Positions 50,907 to 62,819 of a stretch of DNA of 64,000 bases are shown piece by piece. The stretch is from assembly GCA_963693085.1 (NCBI GenBank), contig OY856411.1, positions 117,577,267 through 117,641,266 on the forward strand, written 5' to 3'. A program made the translations under genes and the position numbers. The stretch's first letter is position 1, and the number at the start of each line of letters is the position of its first letter. Origin of the DNA: Alisma plantago-aquatica (taxonomy: Eukaryota > Streptophyta > Magnoliopsida > Alismatales > Alismataceae). Under the pieces are notes generated by a model, which was given only the letters and a program-made list of their open reading frames with translations, was not told where the DNA came from and did not search any database.

Positions 50907-51220
50907 GACCCCTTGGGCTTCATTCCAAGGTTGAGCATTCAATGCAAACTCTATGTGAGGTTCATATTCTATAGTTGAGTGCTTCCTACAGCCTCCTCTC
51001 TCTCTAAGCTTAATCACTTGCTACATCCATTAGAGTGAGTAGGAGATTTGTAAGAGAGCTAGACCTACATGTATATCTTGTGAGGCTCTCACTTCCACCA
51101 CCTCCCCATCTCTCATTTCAACTATGAAGCTGAAGGTTCTCTCTCTTGTCCAAGAGAGGTGAAGAAGAACAAGGGAAGGCGTCCCTTGGTGAAGATCAAG
51201 GCTGAAGACTTAGAGCCAGA

Positions 51221-51545
51221 GTGGGTAAGCCCTTGGTGAAGGCAGAAGACTCCTTGCTCAAGTGGGTAAGTCCTTGGTGGAAGCTTCTCCGAGTGAAGGT
51301 GAAGTCAAAAGCTGAAGATCCAAGAAGAGTGGGTAATCCCTGCAAGGCTGAAGACTTGTGTAAGAGTGGGTAAGTCCTTGGAGAAGGCCGAAGACTCTTG
51401 GAAAGTGGGTATGTCCTTGGTAAGGTTGAAGACTCTTTGTATTGGATGGGTAAGTCTTTTGTTTGGTCATGTATTGTAAGTCTTATGAATGAATATAAGA
51501 ATGCAATGGTTAGGAAATCCTAGAGGTTGACCTCTCTAGGTAAGT
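51221..51545 (+). repeat. Degenerate tandem repeat of GTGGGTAAGTCCTTGG
   Basis: About six units with spacing near 38-67 bases, of form GTGGGTAAGTCC..GAAGGC.GAAGACTC. GGTAAGT occurs at 51265, 51369, 51449 and 51539, with near versions at 51224, 51331 and 51408. The 3' LTR has the same array (56698-57020). Confidence 0.88.
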
Positions 51546-51777
51546 GGACTGACACACTTCTAGTTTGAAGTGTGGCACCACTCTAAATAGCTTGTCTTTT
51601 GGTATATAATCAATCTCTCTCATCCTTTCTATGCATGTTTTAGTTGCACTCAAATTACCTATTTAGCAACCTTATCTTGTCATATATCTTGAAGGTTTAA
51701 TGAGTTTTGTTTAAGTGCTTTCAGCTCTACTCACCCCCCCTCTAGAGCATCTAATCACCCATCTAGGATCCAAAAAT

Positions 51778-51789
51778 TGGTATCAAAGC
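51778..51789 (+). other. Sirevirus-like element primer-binding site
   Basis: TGGTATCAAAGC, two bases after the 5' LTR; one change from the Met-type TGGTATCAGAGC. Confidence 0.88.
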
Positions 51790-51826
51790 CGGTCTTCTCC
51801 AAGCATACTTCAACAAGTAGGAGAAG

Positions 51827-53725
51827 ATGGGTGACTACCAAGGAGGGAGATACTCGATCAGCCTACCAATCTTTGATGGGAGCAATTTCCTCTATTGGAG
51901 AAGAAGGCTTCAATTCTACATCTAAGGATCAAGTCTTGAGATGTGGCAAATGGTGAACATCCCATACATGCTACCAAAGACAAAGATTGAAGAATGGGAT
52001 GAAGCTACCTTGAAGAAAGCAACCTTGAATGCTAGAGCCCTACACATCCTCTATGCCTCCATGACCTCCACCGAGTTGAACCGGATTTCTTCTTGTGAGA
52101 CGGCCTATAAGGTATGTAGAAATCTATGCATCACTTATGAGGGGACAAATCAAGTGAAGGAAAGCAAAGTCTACATGTTCAAAGGGCTACTTGAGAACTT
52201 CAAGATGGGAAAGGAGGAGAGTATAGACAACATGTACTCAAGGCTCAACACCATTGCGAATGGTCTTGCTGTTCTAGGACATCCTATGTCTAGTGGAGAG
52301 ATCAACTCAAAGATCCTTAGAACTCTCCCCAAGAGATGGGAACCCAAGGTGAATTCCATTGAAGAAGCAAGATCTCTTAAGGATATTCCTATTGAAGAGC
52401 TCATTGGAAATCTACAAGCACATGAAGCCACACTTGACAAGAGGGAGGAAGTAGAAAGATAAGAGAAGAAAGAGCAAAAGAGAATGAAGAAGGCTGAAAT
52501 GAAGGCTCAAATTGAAGCTATCATGGAACAAGTCTCTCCGTCCTCTCAAGCTAAAGAATATGTCATGTACTCCAAGGGTAGATTCTACAAAGGCAAGTCA
52601 TCCTCCATTCTGTGCTTCTAATGTGGAAAGAAGGGTCACTACAACGAAGATTGCCCACAAGGCAAAAAGACCCATCTTCACAAGAAGGAGAAATGGCACT
52701 CAAGCTCAAGTGGCTCCTCCAACTCAAGTTCAAGTGGCTCCTCCAACTCAAGCTCAAGTGAAGATTCAAGTGAAGGATCAAGCTCAAGCTCTAGCGATGA
52801 AGGAGAATGTCATTTTGCTCTTATAGCATCAACAAGTAAAGACTCAAGTGAGGTAAATCTAAACTCTTTAGATAAAGAATCTTTGATTGCTATTATTCAT
52901 GATATGTGTGCCTCTCTTAAGTCTTCTAAAAGGAAAAGGAAAAAGCTTGCTAGAATTGTTGATAATTTGCATGTAGAACTAGATGATCTTGAACATGCTA
53001 ATTCTTGCTTGCTTGATGATAAAAATGATTGTCTTAGTCAAGTAGATTCTCTTAAACTTGAAAATTCTAACTTGCTTGATAAGATTAGATTTCTAGAAGC
53101 TCAACCTCTTATGCCTAGTTCTAATGAAGAGCATACTTTAATTATTGATTCTCTCATGCATGATATTGATGTTTTTAAATCTGAAAACAAGGACAAAGAT
53201 TTTGTTTTGCAAGAATTAGAAATAGAAAATGCCTCCTTGCTTACTAAAATCAATATGCATGAATCTTGTTCTAGTTCTACTAATAGAGAGAATGATGTTG
53301 CTACTCTTCACATTGATAGAGATTTTTATTTCACTAAATCTCTTTGCTTAGAAAATGATCTTTTGCATGCTAGAGATAATATCAATCATTTGTCTTCTAC
53401 TATTATCTCTCTTATGCATGATAATGATAGTTTGAGATCTTCTTTGCAAAGATTATTAGTTGGTGAAAAGAGTCTTAATGACATCCTACACCATTCTACT
53501 AAACAAATTGGTAGACATAGTTTAGGATATGATAGTAGTCAAGGGAACAACAAAGATAAATGACCTCCAATCTTCCATGGAGAATCCTCTAGTTCCAAGA
53601 CTATGGGCACATGCAACTATTGCAATGAAATTGGTCATTATTCTACTTGTTGTCCTTTTAGGAAAGAACCCAAGAGAAATAGGACTTGGGTTGCTAAACT
53701 AACCCCTCGGGACCCAAAAACATGA
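51827..53725 (+). pseudogene. Sirevirus-like gag remnant with long coiled coil and two zinc knuckles
   Basis: A single frame from the ATG at 51827 carries the whole Gag and is broken only by in-frame stops at 51923, 52460, near 52619 and 53561. In order: N-terminal IFDGSNFLYWRRR, copia capsid text (to about 52440), a CCHC knuckle with one of the stops inside it (CGKKGHYNEDC), a Ser-rich run (52700-52800), a Leu/Glu/Asn/Asp-rich coiled-coil stretch (52900-53500; repeated SLKLEN, FLEAQ, ELEIENASLL) and a second knuckle CNYCNEIGHYSTCC near 53610. Long Gag with a coiled coil is typical of Sireviruses. No frameshift is seen, and there is no protease or pol after it. Confidence 0.9.
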
Positions 53726-55631
53726 TTGGGGACCATTTCATCTTTCTTCTTGTAGGTACTTGCAAATAGATTGACTTGAGCTATTGAATTGCAAATTGAC
53801 TTCTCAATCCACATGAAAGAAGAAAGGTGAGATGTGTAGAGGGTGACAACAAGTGGAAAAGGAATGGTAAGAACAAAGGTAAAGGTTTTATTGCTTATAA
53901 CCTTTTCTAACTTATTTTTGTCAAGTTAGTGTGCACTATGCATGTGGTTTTTGAGTCAAAAGTGGTATTTTGTGATTCTCTTCACACTCTTGCTCAAAAA
54001 CTGTTTCTAATGTTTCTATAGTGCATTATTAAGTTGCTTAGACATGTTTGGATATAGTTTGTATTTTTAGCATGCCTTTACATATGTTTTTATGAAATAT
54101 GTGTGCTTTTTGACAGCTGCTCTGTCGGTCGAGTTTGCCCTGTTTGAAACTCGACCGATAGGCACCAATGGGTGTTGCCAACAGCTGTCATCGGTCGAGT
54201 TGTCAATGCCCAGAACTCGACCGATAACACTGTGCACAGAATATACATTTGGCTTATTAAATGAGAATTTCCCTCTCAACTAGATTTTCTCAACCAATAG
54301 CCTTATTCTTTGGCACTCCTTTGGTACCTTTATATATTCATATTGCCATTTTCTAAAATTCTTATCTTGCTTACAACTCTATCTCCCTAATAGCACTAAA
54401 TTGGTATATCTATATCTTACAATTACTTGCTTTGAGTTGTCTTGCAGGTTTTGATGATGATCACTTTGGATCTCTTGTTTGTGTCTAAAATTGCTTCCGT
54501 TGTGCTCTAACTTTCTACATCTATCTAGGTGTATATCTTGTTTTGATACAACCTTGAGGTTCTTAGTGGTAATCATCTTTTGGTAAGGATGCATATACGT
54601 ATGTGAGTTAGATCCTTTTATGCTTCTAAACTTGCATATCTCTTTGTTTGGATATATCTCTACATCTACTCATAGCTTGTTTTATCTTGTGTATCTTTTG
54701 GTATCTGTTGCTATGATCTAGATCCTACTAGTAGTCCTAACTCGTGATATCATCTACTAGTAGTTCATATACATGTAGTTCTAACCTTGTTTATAATTGG
54801 CATCTTTGCTCATCTATATGCTATTCTTGTATCTTGTCTCATGCATGCTCAAGATTGTTCCTTGAATTGCATATCTACTATCTTGAGTTGCTTGCATAAC
54901 ATTGTGATGCAGGGTACATAGATCTACATTATATGTAGAAATTGGAGTATTTTTGAATTTTATGCAGATTTGCTCCAGTTTCAGTTTTTGCTGCAAGAGT
55001 AGTGTTTTTTTATGCAGAAACGACCTTCTGAGCAAGGCTCATGCTTTGCAATGAGCTCTGATGGTTTTTGGTCAAATTCCGTCATCTTGAGGGTCAAAAT
55101 TGTGTTTGATTATTTTTCTGCAGCACTTTATCTTGCTTTTTGGGTTATTCAAGTATATGCTTTAACTTGCTTTCTTTCTATGCTTGGACAAGCCCCTATC
55201 TGTGCTCTTCTACTCTCCTTATATATATTTGTGTTATCTCCTTTCTCTTTAACAAGTGATGCTTCTTATTTCTTCATAACCTCACTTTTTAAAATGACAA
55301 AGGGGGAGAAAGGTATGTCTTCTTTTAAAAGAGGAAGAAGACATGTCTTACATGAAGAGGAGAAGCATGTCCATGAAAAGGGGAGAAGGTAAAATGGGAG
55401 AAGACATATATGTGTAGAACATATATGAGTAGAAGACATAGTATTCTATAAATGTTATGAAAGCTAACCATGCAGGAGAAATTGCATCAATTGAGGGGGA
55501 GTATGAGAACTCCACTAGCATCAATTGAGGGGGATCATATGAACTCAATTCTATTGAAACCTCTAGGTTTCTCCAAATGTATGATTTTACTTAAAAGCTT
55601 TCAATACATTTATGGAATGGTTTGTCATCTT
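53726..55631 (+). other. Sirevirus-like post-gag non-coding region
   Basis: About 1.9 kb where pol should be; no integrase or RT motif is seen in any frame. Two hairpins of the LTR type recur: 54125-54158 (12-bp arms) and 54191-54224 (11-bp arms). Near the end, ATCAATTGAGGGGGA occurs twice (55487 and 55521). Confidence 0.75.
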
Positions 55632-55646
55632 CAGAAAGGGGGAGAA
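55632..55646 (+). other. Sirevirus-like polypurine tract
   Basis: AGAAAGGGGGAGAA ends directly at the 3' LTR start, TGTTGACTC. Confidence 0.9.
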
Positions 55647-57253
55647 TGTTGACTCAAGGTCAATTAGGTCAATGTTGACTCACGTCTAAATTGACTAAAC
55701 TTGTGTTTTGATGATGACTAACCATTCGACATATTGGTGTCTAATGTCTCTACTTGAGTGATTTCAGATTAGGTATAGACACACTCCAAATGCCCTGACT
55801 TGCGCATATCAAATTGGAGAAAAGACAAGTCAAAATCAATACAAGTGCACGTTTCTGTAATATGATGTAAATCCATTAGAATCATGTTGTAAATCACTTG
55901 TAATGATTGTATGACTTGTAATTAAGCTTAAAAAAAACCAGGAGCACTTAGATCGAATGTTAGAAAACTTTAGATGCAACTTTGAAAATTGATTACATGC
56001 ACTTTGTCGGTCGAGTTTCCCAGCCTGAAAACTCGACCGATCATCCTTGATCAATTTTCTGGGGATTGCATCGGTCAAGTTGTGTTTACACAGAACTCGA
56101 CCGATCAAGTAACTGACCATTTCGATTCCTAATGGTCGGTCGAGTTTTGTTAGGACAAACTCGACCGATCATTTGAGTATCGGCCTTGTCGTTTACTTGA
56201 TCGGTCGAGTGACCCGTATAGAAACTCAACCGATTGCACTGTACGGAAAAGTGCAGAAAAGTGCTTCTAGCCGTTGTGGAGTTGTAACAAGTGAAAATAG
56301 ATCTGTTGCAAGCCACAAAATGGCTAGTTTTCGTTCTCAAGTGTTCCCAAAGGCTAAGAGGCATCCCCAGCTATAAATAGGACCCCTTGGGCTTCATTCC
56401 AAGGTTGAGCATTCAATGCAAACTCTATGTGAGGTTCCTATTCTATAGTTGAGTGCTTCCTACAGCCTCCTCTCTCTCCCTAAGCTTAATCACTTGCCAC
56501 ATTCATTAGAGTGAGTAGGATATTTGTAAGAGAGCTAGTCCTACATGTATATCTTGTGAGGCTCTCACTTCCACCGCCTCCCCATCTCTCATTTCAACCA
56601 TGAAGATGAAGGTTCTCTCTCTTGTCCAAGAGAGGTGAAGAAGAACAAGGGAAGGCGTCCTTTGGTGAAGATCAAGGCTAAAGACTTGGAGATAGAGTGG
56701 GTAAGCCCTTGGTGAAAGCAGAAGACTCCTTGCTCAAGTGGGTAAGTCCTTGGTGGAAGCTTCTCCGAGTGAAGGTGAAGTCAAAAGCTAAAGATCCAAG
56801 TAGAGTGGGTAATCCCTGCAAGGATGAAGACTTGTGCAAGAGTGGGTAAGTCCTTGGAGAAGGCCGAAGACTCTTGCAAAGTGGGTAAGTCCTTGGTAAG
56901 GTTGAAGACTCTTTGTATTGGATGGGTAAGTCTTTTGTTTGGTCATGTATTGTAAGTCTTATGAATGAATATAAGAATGCAATGATTAGGAAATCTTAGA
57001 GGTTGACCTCTCTAGGTAAGTGGGCAGACACACTTCTAGTTTGAAGTGTGGAACCACTCCAAATAGCTTGTCTTTTGGTGTATGTTCAATCTCTCTCATC
57101 CTTGCTATGCATGTTTTAGTTGTACTCAAATTAGCTATTTAGCAACCTTATCTTGTCATATATCTTGAAGGTTTAATGAGTTTTGTTTAAGTGTTTTCAG
57201 CTCTATTCACCCCCCCCCTCTAGAGTATCTAATCACCCATCTAGGATCCAACA
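55647..57253 (+). repeat. Sirevirus-like 3' LTR
   Basis: It has the same order of parts as the 5' LTR: four hairpins (56006-56234), TATA box near 56371, GGTAAGT array (56698-57020) and a C-run near 57210. It ends CCAACA, followed by the AAAAT duplication. Confidence 0.93.
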
Positions 57254-57620
57254 AAAATAACATCATGACATAAAAAGTAACTATTTGATACTTAAAGTAA
57301 CACAAGGACACAAAAACCATTTTGTTTTAGCTTCAGGAACAAAGAAGAAAGTGAACAAATAAATAACTGTTACAACTCAAGTATGTAAGTGTGCAATCCT
57401 CTCTTATTGTCAAAACAATAGTTAAAAATGTATTCGATTATTGAATGTAATTCTAGAGAGGTGTTGCTCAGTAATCTACATAATTTCAAAATCTTTGATT
57501 GTTCTATTTCATACGGCAGAAAAGGTAGCTATTTGGTATAAAAAGTAATTATTTGTCACAAAAAGTAACTATTTAACACATTAAGTAATATTTAAACATA
57601 AAAAGTAAATATTTAAACAA
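57254..57620. repeat. AAAAGTAAC minisatellite, right part
   Basis: Continuation of the array at 49740-50168: 57254-57320 and again 57525-57615, separated by about 200 bp of other sequence. The AAAAT duplication sits inside the repeat unit. Confidence 0.82.
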
Positions 57621-59640
57621 TATATGTATGTTGCATACTACAAGTTTCTTAATGGTTACATGTAATGTTATATACATAGAATATTCTTCTATGATGATGT
57701 AGTTATAATGATAAAATACAAATCATATCTTCAAAACATGTAAGCAGAAAAAATAGTTCGTAATAGACATAGCTGAGATCTGGCATATAAATATTATGTC
57801 CGGAGCCATTCAATTCATCGTTGCAATTCTAAGTGCACACTATTGTGTGTTACGAGTGTACTGGTGTATGAATGATCTGAAGGATACCATCACAAGTCAA
57901 AACTAAAAATGCATGTAGCTATGACTGCATAGTTAACTTCCTCTTTCATCGTGCAATTTGTAGCAGCTAGTGTTTCCCTCTTATAAAAAAAGCTCTTATT
58001 CTTCTTGATCTCATACTATTCATTAAAATGTACCTCTATAAAATGGCGGCAAGTAACATATCGGGGGCTTCTGAATGAGTATGATACTCAAATTGTAAAT
58101 GTCTTATAAGTATTACACCCACTTATGGCTGCTTCACACTGAAGGAAACGTCAAACAGGACAACAGTTTGACAAAGCATGAGACATCATTCTCATTTGTG
58201 GCCGTGTTTGTCTAAAGATGAAGTTATATTCGTAATAAACAAGATGTTTATGGACAACAATCTTTATTGGGAAGAGCAAAACATTATTTTTAGGGAAGCA
58301 TGACTGTTAATTACTTTTTTTGTTCCTATTTAGTATACATTTTCGGTCTATAAACTGACTGGATAAATCATAACCAGGGAAGAAATTATGTTACAGTTAC
58401 TTTAGGCAACGTCTTACATTGTCAAAGATGCATTTCGTCAAACAGGTCATGTACACTTACACAAGTAACTTATAAAAGCTAGTAAAAAAATTGCTTTAGA
58501 AATGAGCCTCGAAACAGCTAAATAATCATTTTTTGCAGTCTGATGGCATGGGCATGCTTGATATATCCACCAAGAGATGGAAGTAATGAGGGAATTGATG
58601 AATCATGATTCTAGCCTCGATGTGATCCTCTACTAGTCACGAGCTTATACTGTCTAAATGATTCTACTGGGTACTGAACTTCTTTTGCCATCGTGTCTTT
58701 ATTTCTGGATCAGCTCAGCAGATCAGAGAAGACAAACAATCGGATTTCTGAATCCAGTAGGGAGGCAGTCGACCCTTGGGCGCCTTGTGTTCGATATCAC
58801 AGTGGGGGTTTCCTGATTTGGCTGCGTAAGAGACTTTTATAATCCTCACTTTTGTTGTGTACGAGTATACGCCAAAACTACCAACCATCGTCAACGCCTA
58901 ACGGGATGTAGTTTATTGTTGGTAGGAACACAATCAGTACAATCAAACCTTAAACAAGAATCTTATGGTATGGTCGGTTGTATCAGCGAGTTATTGCTAA
59001 CCAGATTTCACCGTCTATCAACTAATTTTCTTCTGGATCCTCCACGGGGCTTGGGAATGAGAAGTTGTTTTGAGGGGCTTGGGTGAGAGTCGTGAGACTC
59101 GATGGAGCTAAAGGAGGGTAATACCATCGGCGGGGCCCTTGTATTCTAAACAACACCACCGTGAAAATAACTCATCTGATCTGAGCGGAGACTCCCATTA
59201 ACAACATCAGCCACATCCTCGCAGCCTATGCTGAGGCGATTTAGCAAGAGAACAACAAGAAAATAACTTCACTGAATCCTTTGCACACTTGATCTACCGC
59301 GTGTACCCGTCGTTGTAGGATCTCCAGATGGACTCCGCCTCCTCGGACACCCTTCATAAGCAGGCCCAAGCTCTAAGGACCAAAAGTCCACCTTCGTTCC
59401 GTCAAACCTGATTTGGGCTAACACAGAGCGTTGAGAGAGTTGATGACCACGACATTGGCTGCTAGCTCACCTAGTCGGATCTACCGTAGCATATCCTTTT
59501 GTTTCCATTGATTCCAGGGTTCTCTCTCGTATGGAGCGGTGGCAGGAACATGTCAGGGAGTCGGGAGCGGGTGACCTCAATGTGGCGACCATCTACTAAT
59601 TTGAGCCATATTTACAACATGTGGCACCGTGTTTTCAAGC
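57621..59640. other. Unassigned stretch, no recognisable gene
   Basis: The AT-rich first half gives way to more GC-balanced sequence from about 58700 to 59600. No frame in the second half stays open or shows a family motif, although its composition could be a decayed captured fragment. No TE domain is seen. Confidence 0.5.
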
Positions 59641-59706
59641 AGGGGTAGTCTAACTAATGTACCCGCGCGGGCATTGGATGAATTCTCTCTCTCTCTTATA
59701 TATATA

Positions 59707-59998
59707 CTAGTGAAGGCACACATGTACATGTGATGTATAAAATTTGTTGGAAATGTGTGGGGAGAGGACTCATCTGTGAAAGGGTCCCTACGGTAAAAGA
59801 TATTTGTGTTGGTTGTTTGAAAAGAGAGAATCAAGGAACCGTTTCCGTAGGATGGAGAGAGAAATACATAATTATAGATAATAAAAGTTAATAGGAGAGT
59901 GTGGAATTAAATATTTGTAGGAGAAAAATTCCTTGAAAAAAGGAGAGAAGAGAGTGAATCAAGGAGAGTGCAGCATCAAACTCGCTCTTTTTATAGTA

Positions 59999-60000
<2 letters not shown>
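59707..60000. other. GA-rich stretch before the compound microsatellite
   Basis: GAGAGA-type runs and no gene. Confidence 0.5.

Positions 60001-60078
<78 letters not shown>
60001..60078. repeat. Compound microsatellite (AT)n(GT)n
   Basis: An AT run (60001-60038) passes directly into a GT run (60038-60078). Confidence 0.98.
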
Positions 60079-60080
<2 letters not shown>

Positions 60081-60751
60081 CAATCACCATTACATATTCA
60101 TTATCGTATGTATCATATACTACAACAATCACCATATGCAATAAAATAGGATATGCGAACTAGTACAACAACTTGATCCAATAGTGTTGTAGAAAACAAT
60201 TAAGAGATTCACTTCTAGATGAAATTGTAGATCTTCCTTTCAGGATTTTTGGTCGCTGCATCTAGCAAGTAGATTGGTGAATAAAAAATCCCTGATTTGG
60301 AAGATCTAGGGTTGTTCTTGATTGATTGTCTGGTCTTCACAAATCCTACAAGGTCTTGTTCAACGACAACTTCTGATAGTATACTCCTATCCACCAATGG
60401 TATGTCGATGATACTTTCACATCATCCTATTCTAATTATGTAATTAAAATTTACATGGAGAATGATAAAGAGACACATGGCAAGCAAGTTGTATACAAAA
60501 TAGATATTTTTTTATTAGATCAAAATGACAATATTATACATCTCAGATCACACCATCACAATCTAGTTTCAATAACCACATCCATCAAACATAAATATTT
60601 CTAAGGTGCTACATTAATATATGTAATATATATACATATCATATCATATATGATATTAGGTGATTTACATGGACATAAGCTTGCAAAATTTTCATCCAAT
60701 GAATCTTTTATAGTTCAGAACTAAAATTGGCCTTATAAGTGTATGACGTTA
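60079..60751 (-). other. Possible copia leader or internal start, non-coding
   Basis: It lies downstream (minus strand) of the primer-binding site at 60763-60752. No gag is recognised, so the element is cut short. Confidence 0.35.
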
Positions 60752-60763
60752 GCTCTGATGCCA
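60752..60763 (-). other. Copia-type primer-binding site
   Basis: The minus strand reads TGGCATCAGAGC, a common copia variant of the Met-type site, four bases after AATCCCA. Confidence 0.7.
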
Positions 60764-60767
60764 CTAT

Positions 60768-61970
60768 TGGGATTTAGGGAAGCAGGTGTAGAGAAATAAC
60801 ATTTTTTCCCTTTGTACTCAACTCATTGAATCTGTCGTAGTTATAAAATGTTGGTGAATTAAAGACATAAGAATGGGTAAAGGTGATACCTTTGTGCACA
60901 CCACTTGTCTAACAAGAAGATATGCCTTATGTCATTGAAGTACTTGATCATCTGGATATGTATCCAAGATGGCCACCAAGAAATACATATATAACACTAA
61001 TAGAATCAGATTGTCTACCAAGGAGCAACTTGTTGTCATCTTGTAGAACAAGTTCTCCAAGAGACTCTAGACGTGTGTCGTGGCCTCTACTTCATCCACG
61101 CAGATGAGGGTGAATGTGGTAAACTACCTTGACCACCAAGTTGAAGCAGAACAAGAGTTTTTGACGTATTAGTCAATCCAAAACTCTCTTCTTCTCCTAT
61201 GTTGGGAAGTAGTCCTTAGGGTGACTCTCTCTCTAAGAAAAAGAAGTTTCAGGGAAAACTTGTCTCACAATATGTCTCTGTAGTTGTCTCTTACCCTTTG
61301 GGATGTGCCCCTTTATGTAGGAGAGTCATGGGATTAGAAAAACCTATTATTAATGTCTTTCTTAATATCAAACTTAGAAAAAAAGTGAATGCTGAAAAGA
61401 TTGGATTGGATTTATGATTGGTCGATCATGTCTTGCGATTGTCCGATCATAGCCCCTGATCCACGAATCACATTAACTGATCGACTGATCATGACAATCT
61501 AGATCTAGATCTAACTTATTTACCAATTTTTCATGTAACATTGTGATCTCCTGATGAGTTGGCTTGATCGACTGATCACGTGTATCCAGTGGAAATCTCA
61601 ATCAATAAATTGATCTATTGACTCAAACAATATGATTGGTTAATCAAACATTCTGGTTACCCGATCATAGGGTAATTTTGAATGTTTAATTCAAAACTAT
61701 TCTAATCATACGTGCGTGACCCGATAGGTTCCTAATTTTGTTGACATTCATGTTCAAAACAACACAAGCAAATATTGATGTCTAGCCACACATAATTTCC
61801 ACCCAATTAATAGGTATGAGATGAAGAATAGCATACCTATAAAGTGATCAATGTTTCCATGACCGTATAATCCCTTTACAAAGATTATTATATTGAACCG
61901 AAGGCATGGAATGCCATCTTCTTAGCATACGTTCTATGTTCCTTAAACTAGAGTAGAATATTTGAGATAA
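60768..61970 (-). repeat. LTR of a copia-type element with GATCGACTGATCA words
   Basis: The inner end is AAATCCCA (60768). The outer end is not identified and the right limit is a guess. 61415-61690 holds a loose cluster of TGATCG/CGATCA half-sites (GGTCGATCATG, TGTCCGATCATAG, CTGATCGACTGATCATG, TTGATCGACTGATCACG, ACCCGATCATAG). Confidence 0.45.
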
Positions 61971-61982
61971 AGTGAACATTAT

Positions 61983-62640
61983 TACAACCCCAAATTTTGG
62001 GCTTATATGGTTTGAAATATAATTTCTCCATTAAAGTGTATGATTGTGAAAATTGTATGATTTAAGTACTTTGAATGGATTTCTTTGGTAATATTCCCTT
62101 GTGCATAAATGTTTTCATGGGCCTTATTGAAGTAATAAGTCCAATGTGTTTAAAAGAGAATAAATACAGAAAGAGATCTAATAATAAGAGAAATTGAGAT
62201 AATGTTGAGAATAATGTGGAATTCTATAGAAGCTTAGGAGTTTTCTCATGATGGATTGGATTTTGGATCCACATGGTTCCTTTTGATAAAAGGAATCCAA
62301 ATAAAGAAATAAAAGTGAAAGAGAGAGAAAATATGAGTAAATGATGCCTTGATAAGTGTTAACTTGCATATGAAGAAAATTCCTTTATCCTTTTGAGTTT
62401 GGGACTCAAACTTGGCACACGTGTAGATAAAGTTAATACAAGGTTTCCTTAAAATTTAGAAGAAAAAGGATAAACGAGAAGAAAGTTATGGATTTAATAA
62501 GATCCCTAAAGTGTGGGTATTGCAAAAGGATAGTATTAAATGTCACGGTTTTCCTATTTCTAATAGGATTTCTTTTTCTTGGACGTGTGCATTGAAGACC
62601 ATCATATCAGAGATCGACAGACGACAAGTCTTCCCCTAGC
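61983..62640 (+). other. Possible gypsy-type LTR start, plus strand
   Basis: ATTACAACCCCAAATTTTGG resembles TGTAACACCCC-type LTR starts. No end, primer-binding site or coding sequence supports it. Confidence 0.25.
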
Positions 62641-62819
62641 TCTCACTGGAACAAGAAAGAGGAGTAGTGAAATTGAGTTTTCCAAATCAAGTTTCTCGCA
62701 AAAGGATGGATGAGAAGACTTAGAAATTGGACCAATGGATTCAGAAGCAAGTGACGTGGATATTACCACACTAACAAACTCACCTAGGGCTGAAATCCCT
62801 GGGTTTTTAACCAAAACCT

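Larger units (their letters stand above)
50174..51775 (+). repeat. Sirevirus-like 5' LTR
   Basis: Begins TATTGACTCAAGG (3' copy TGTTGACTCAAGG) and ends GGATCCAAAA (3' copy GGATCCAACA); both ends have lost one base of TG/CA by substitution. It holds four hairpins with the arm TCGGTCGAGTTT (50534-50567, 50600-50631, 50661-50695, 50727-50761), a CTATAAATAGGACC TATA box near 50898 and a degenerate GTGGGTAAGTCCTTGG repeat (51221-51456). Confidence 0.92.
50174..57253 (+). mobile_element. Sirevirus-like Ty1/copia element, gag only, complete with target duplication
   Basis: Two LTRs of about 1.6 kb flank a primer-binding site, a broken gag and a non-coding part ending in a purine tract. The target duplication AAAAT lies at 50169-50173 and 57254-57258. 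No integrase, RT or RNase H text is found between gag (ends 53725) and the 3' LTR (55647), so it is non-autonomous or internally deleted. The LTRs differ at about 7 positions in the first 126 bases by eye, mostly G/A and C/T, so it is not recent. Gag with a long coiled coil and two knuckles plus the ATTGAGGGGGAG text near the 3' end fit the Sirevirus group. Confidence 0.92.
48012..59706. mobile_element. Candidate large relative of MITE-2 carrying a UGT fragment
   Basis: The left end after the TA run reads ACGCGAGCGGGTACTGGGTA; the right end, inverted, reads TTCATCCAATGCCCGCGCGG then GTACATTAGTTAGACTACCC, which aligns well with both MITE-2 ends. TA or GA/TA repeats flank both. The interior has the UGT remnant, an AAAAGTAAC minisatellite (the same word as GTTACTTTT in MITE-2) and, later, the Sirevirus-like copia. 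Without that copia it would be about 4.6 kb. The left end match is weak, so this is a hypothesis. Confidence 0.35.

Noticed and set aside
58700..59600. Host gene in the GC-balanced stretch
   Set aside because: Stops in all frames and no motif recognised; may be decayed captured DNA but unsupported.
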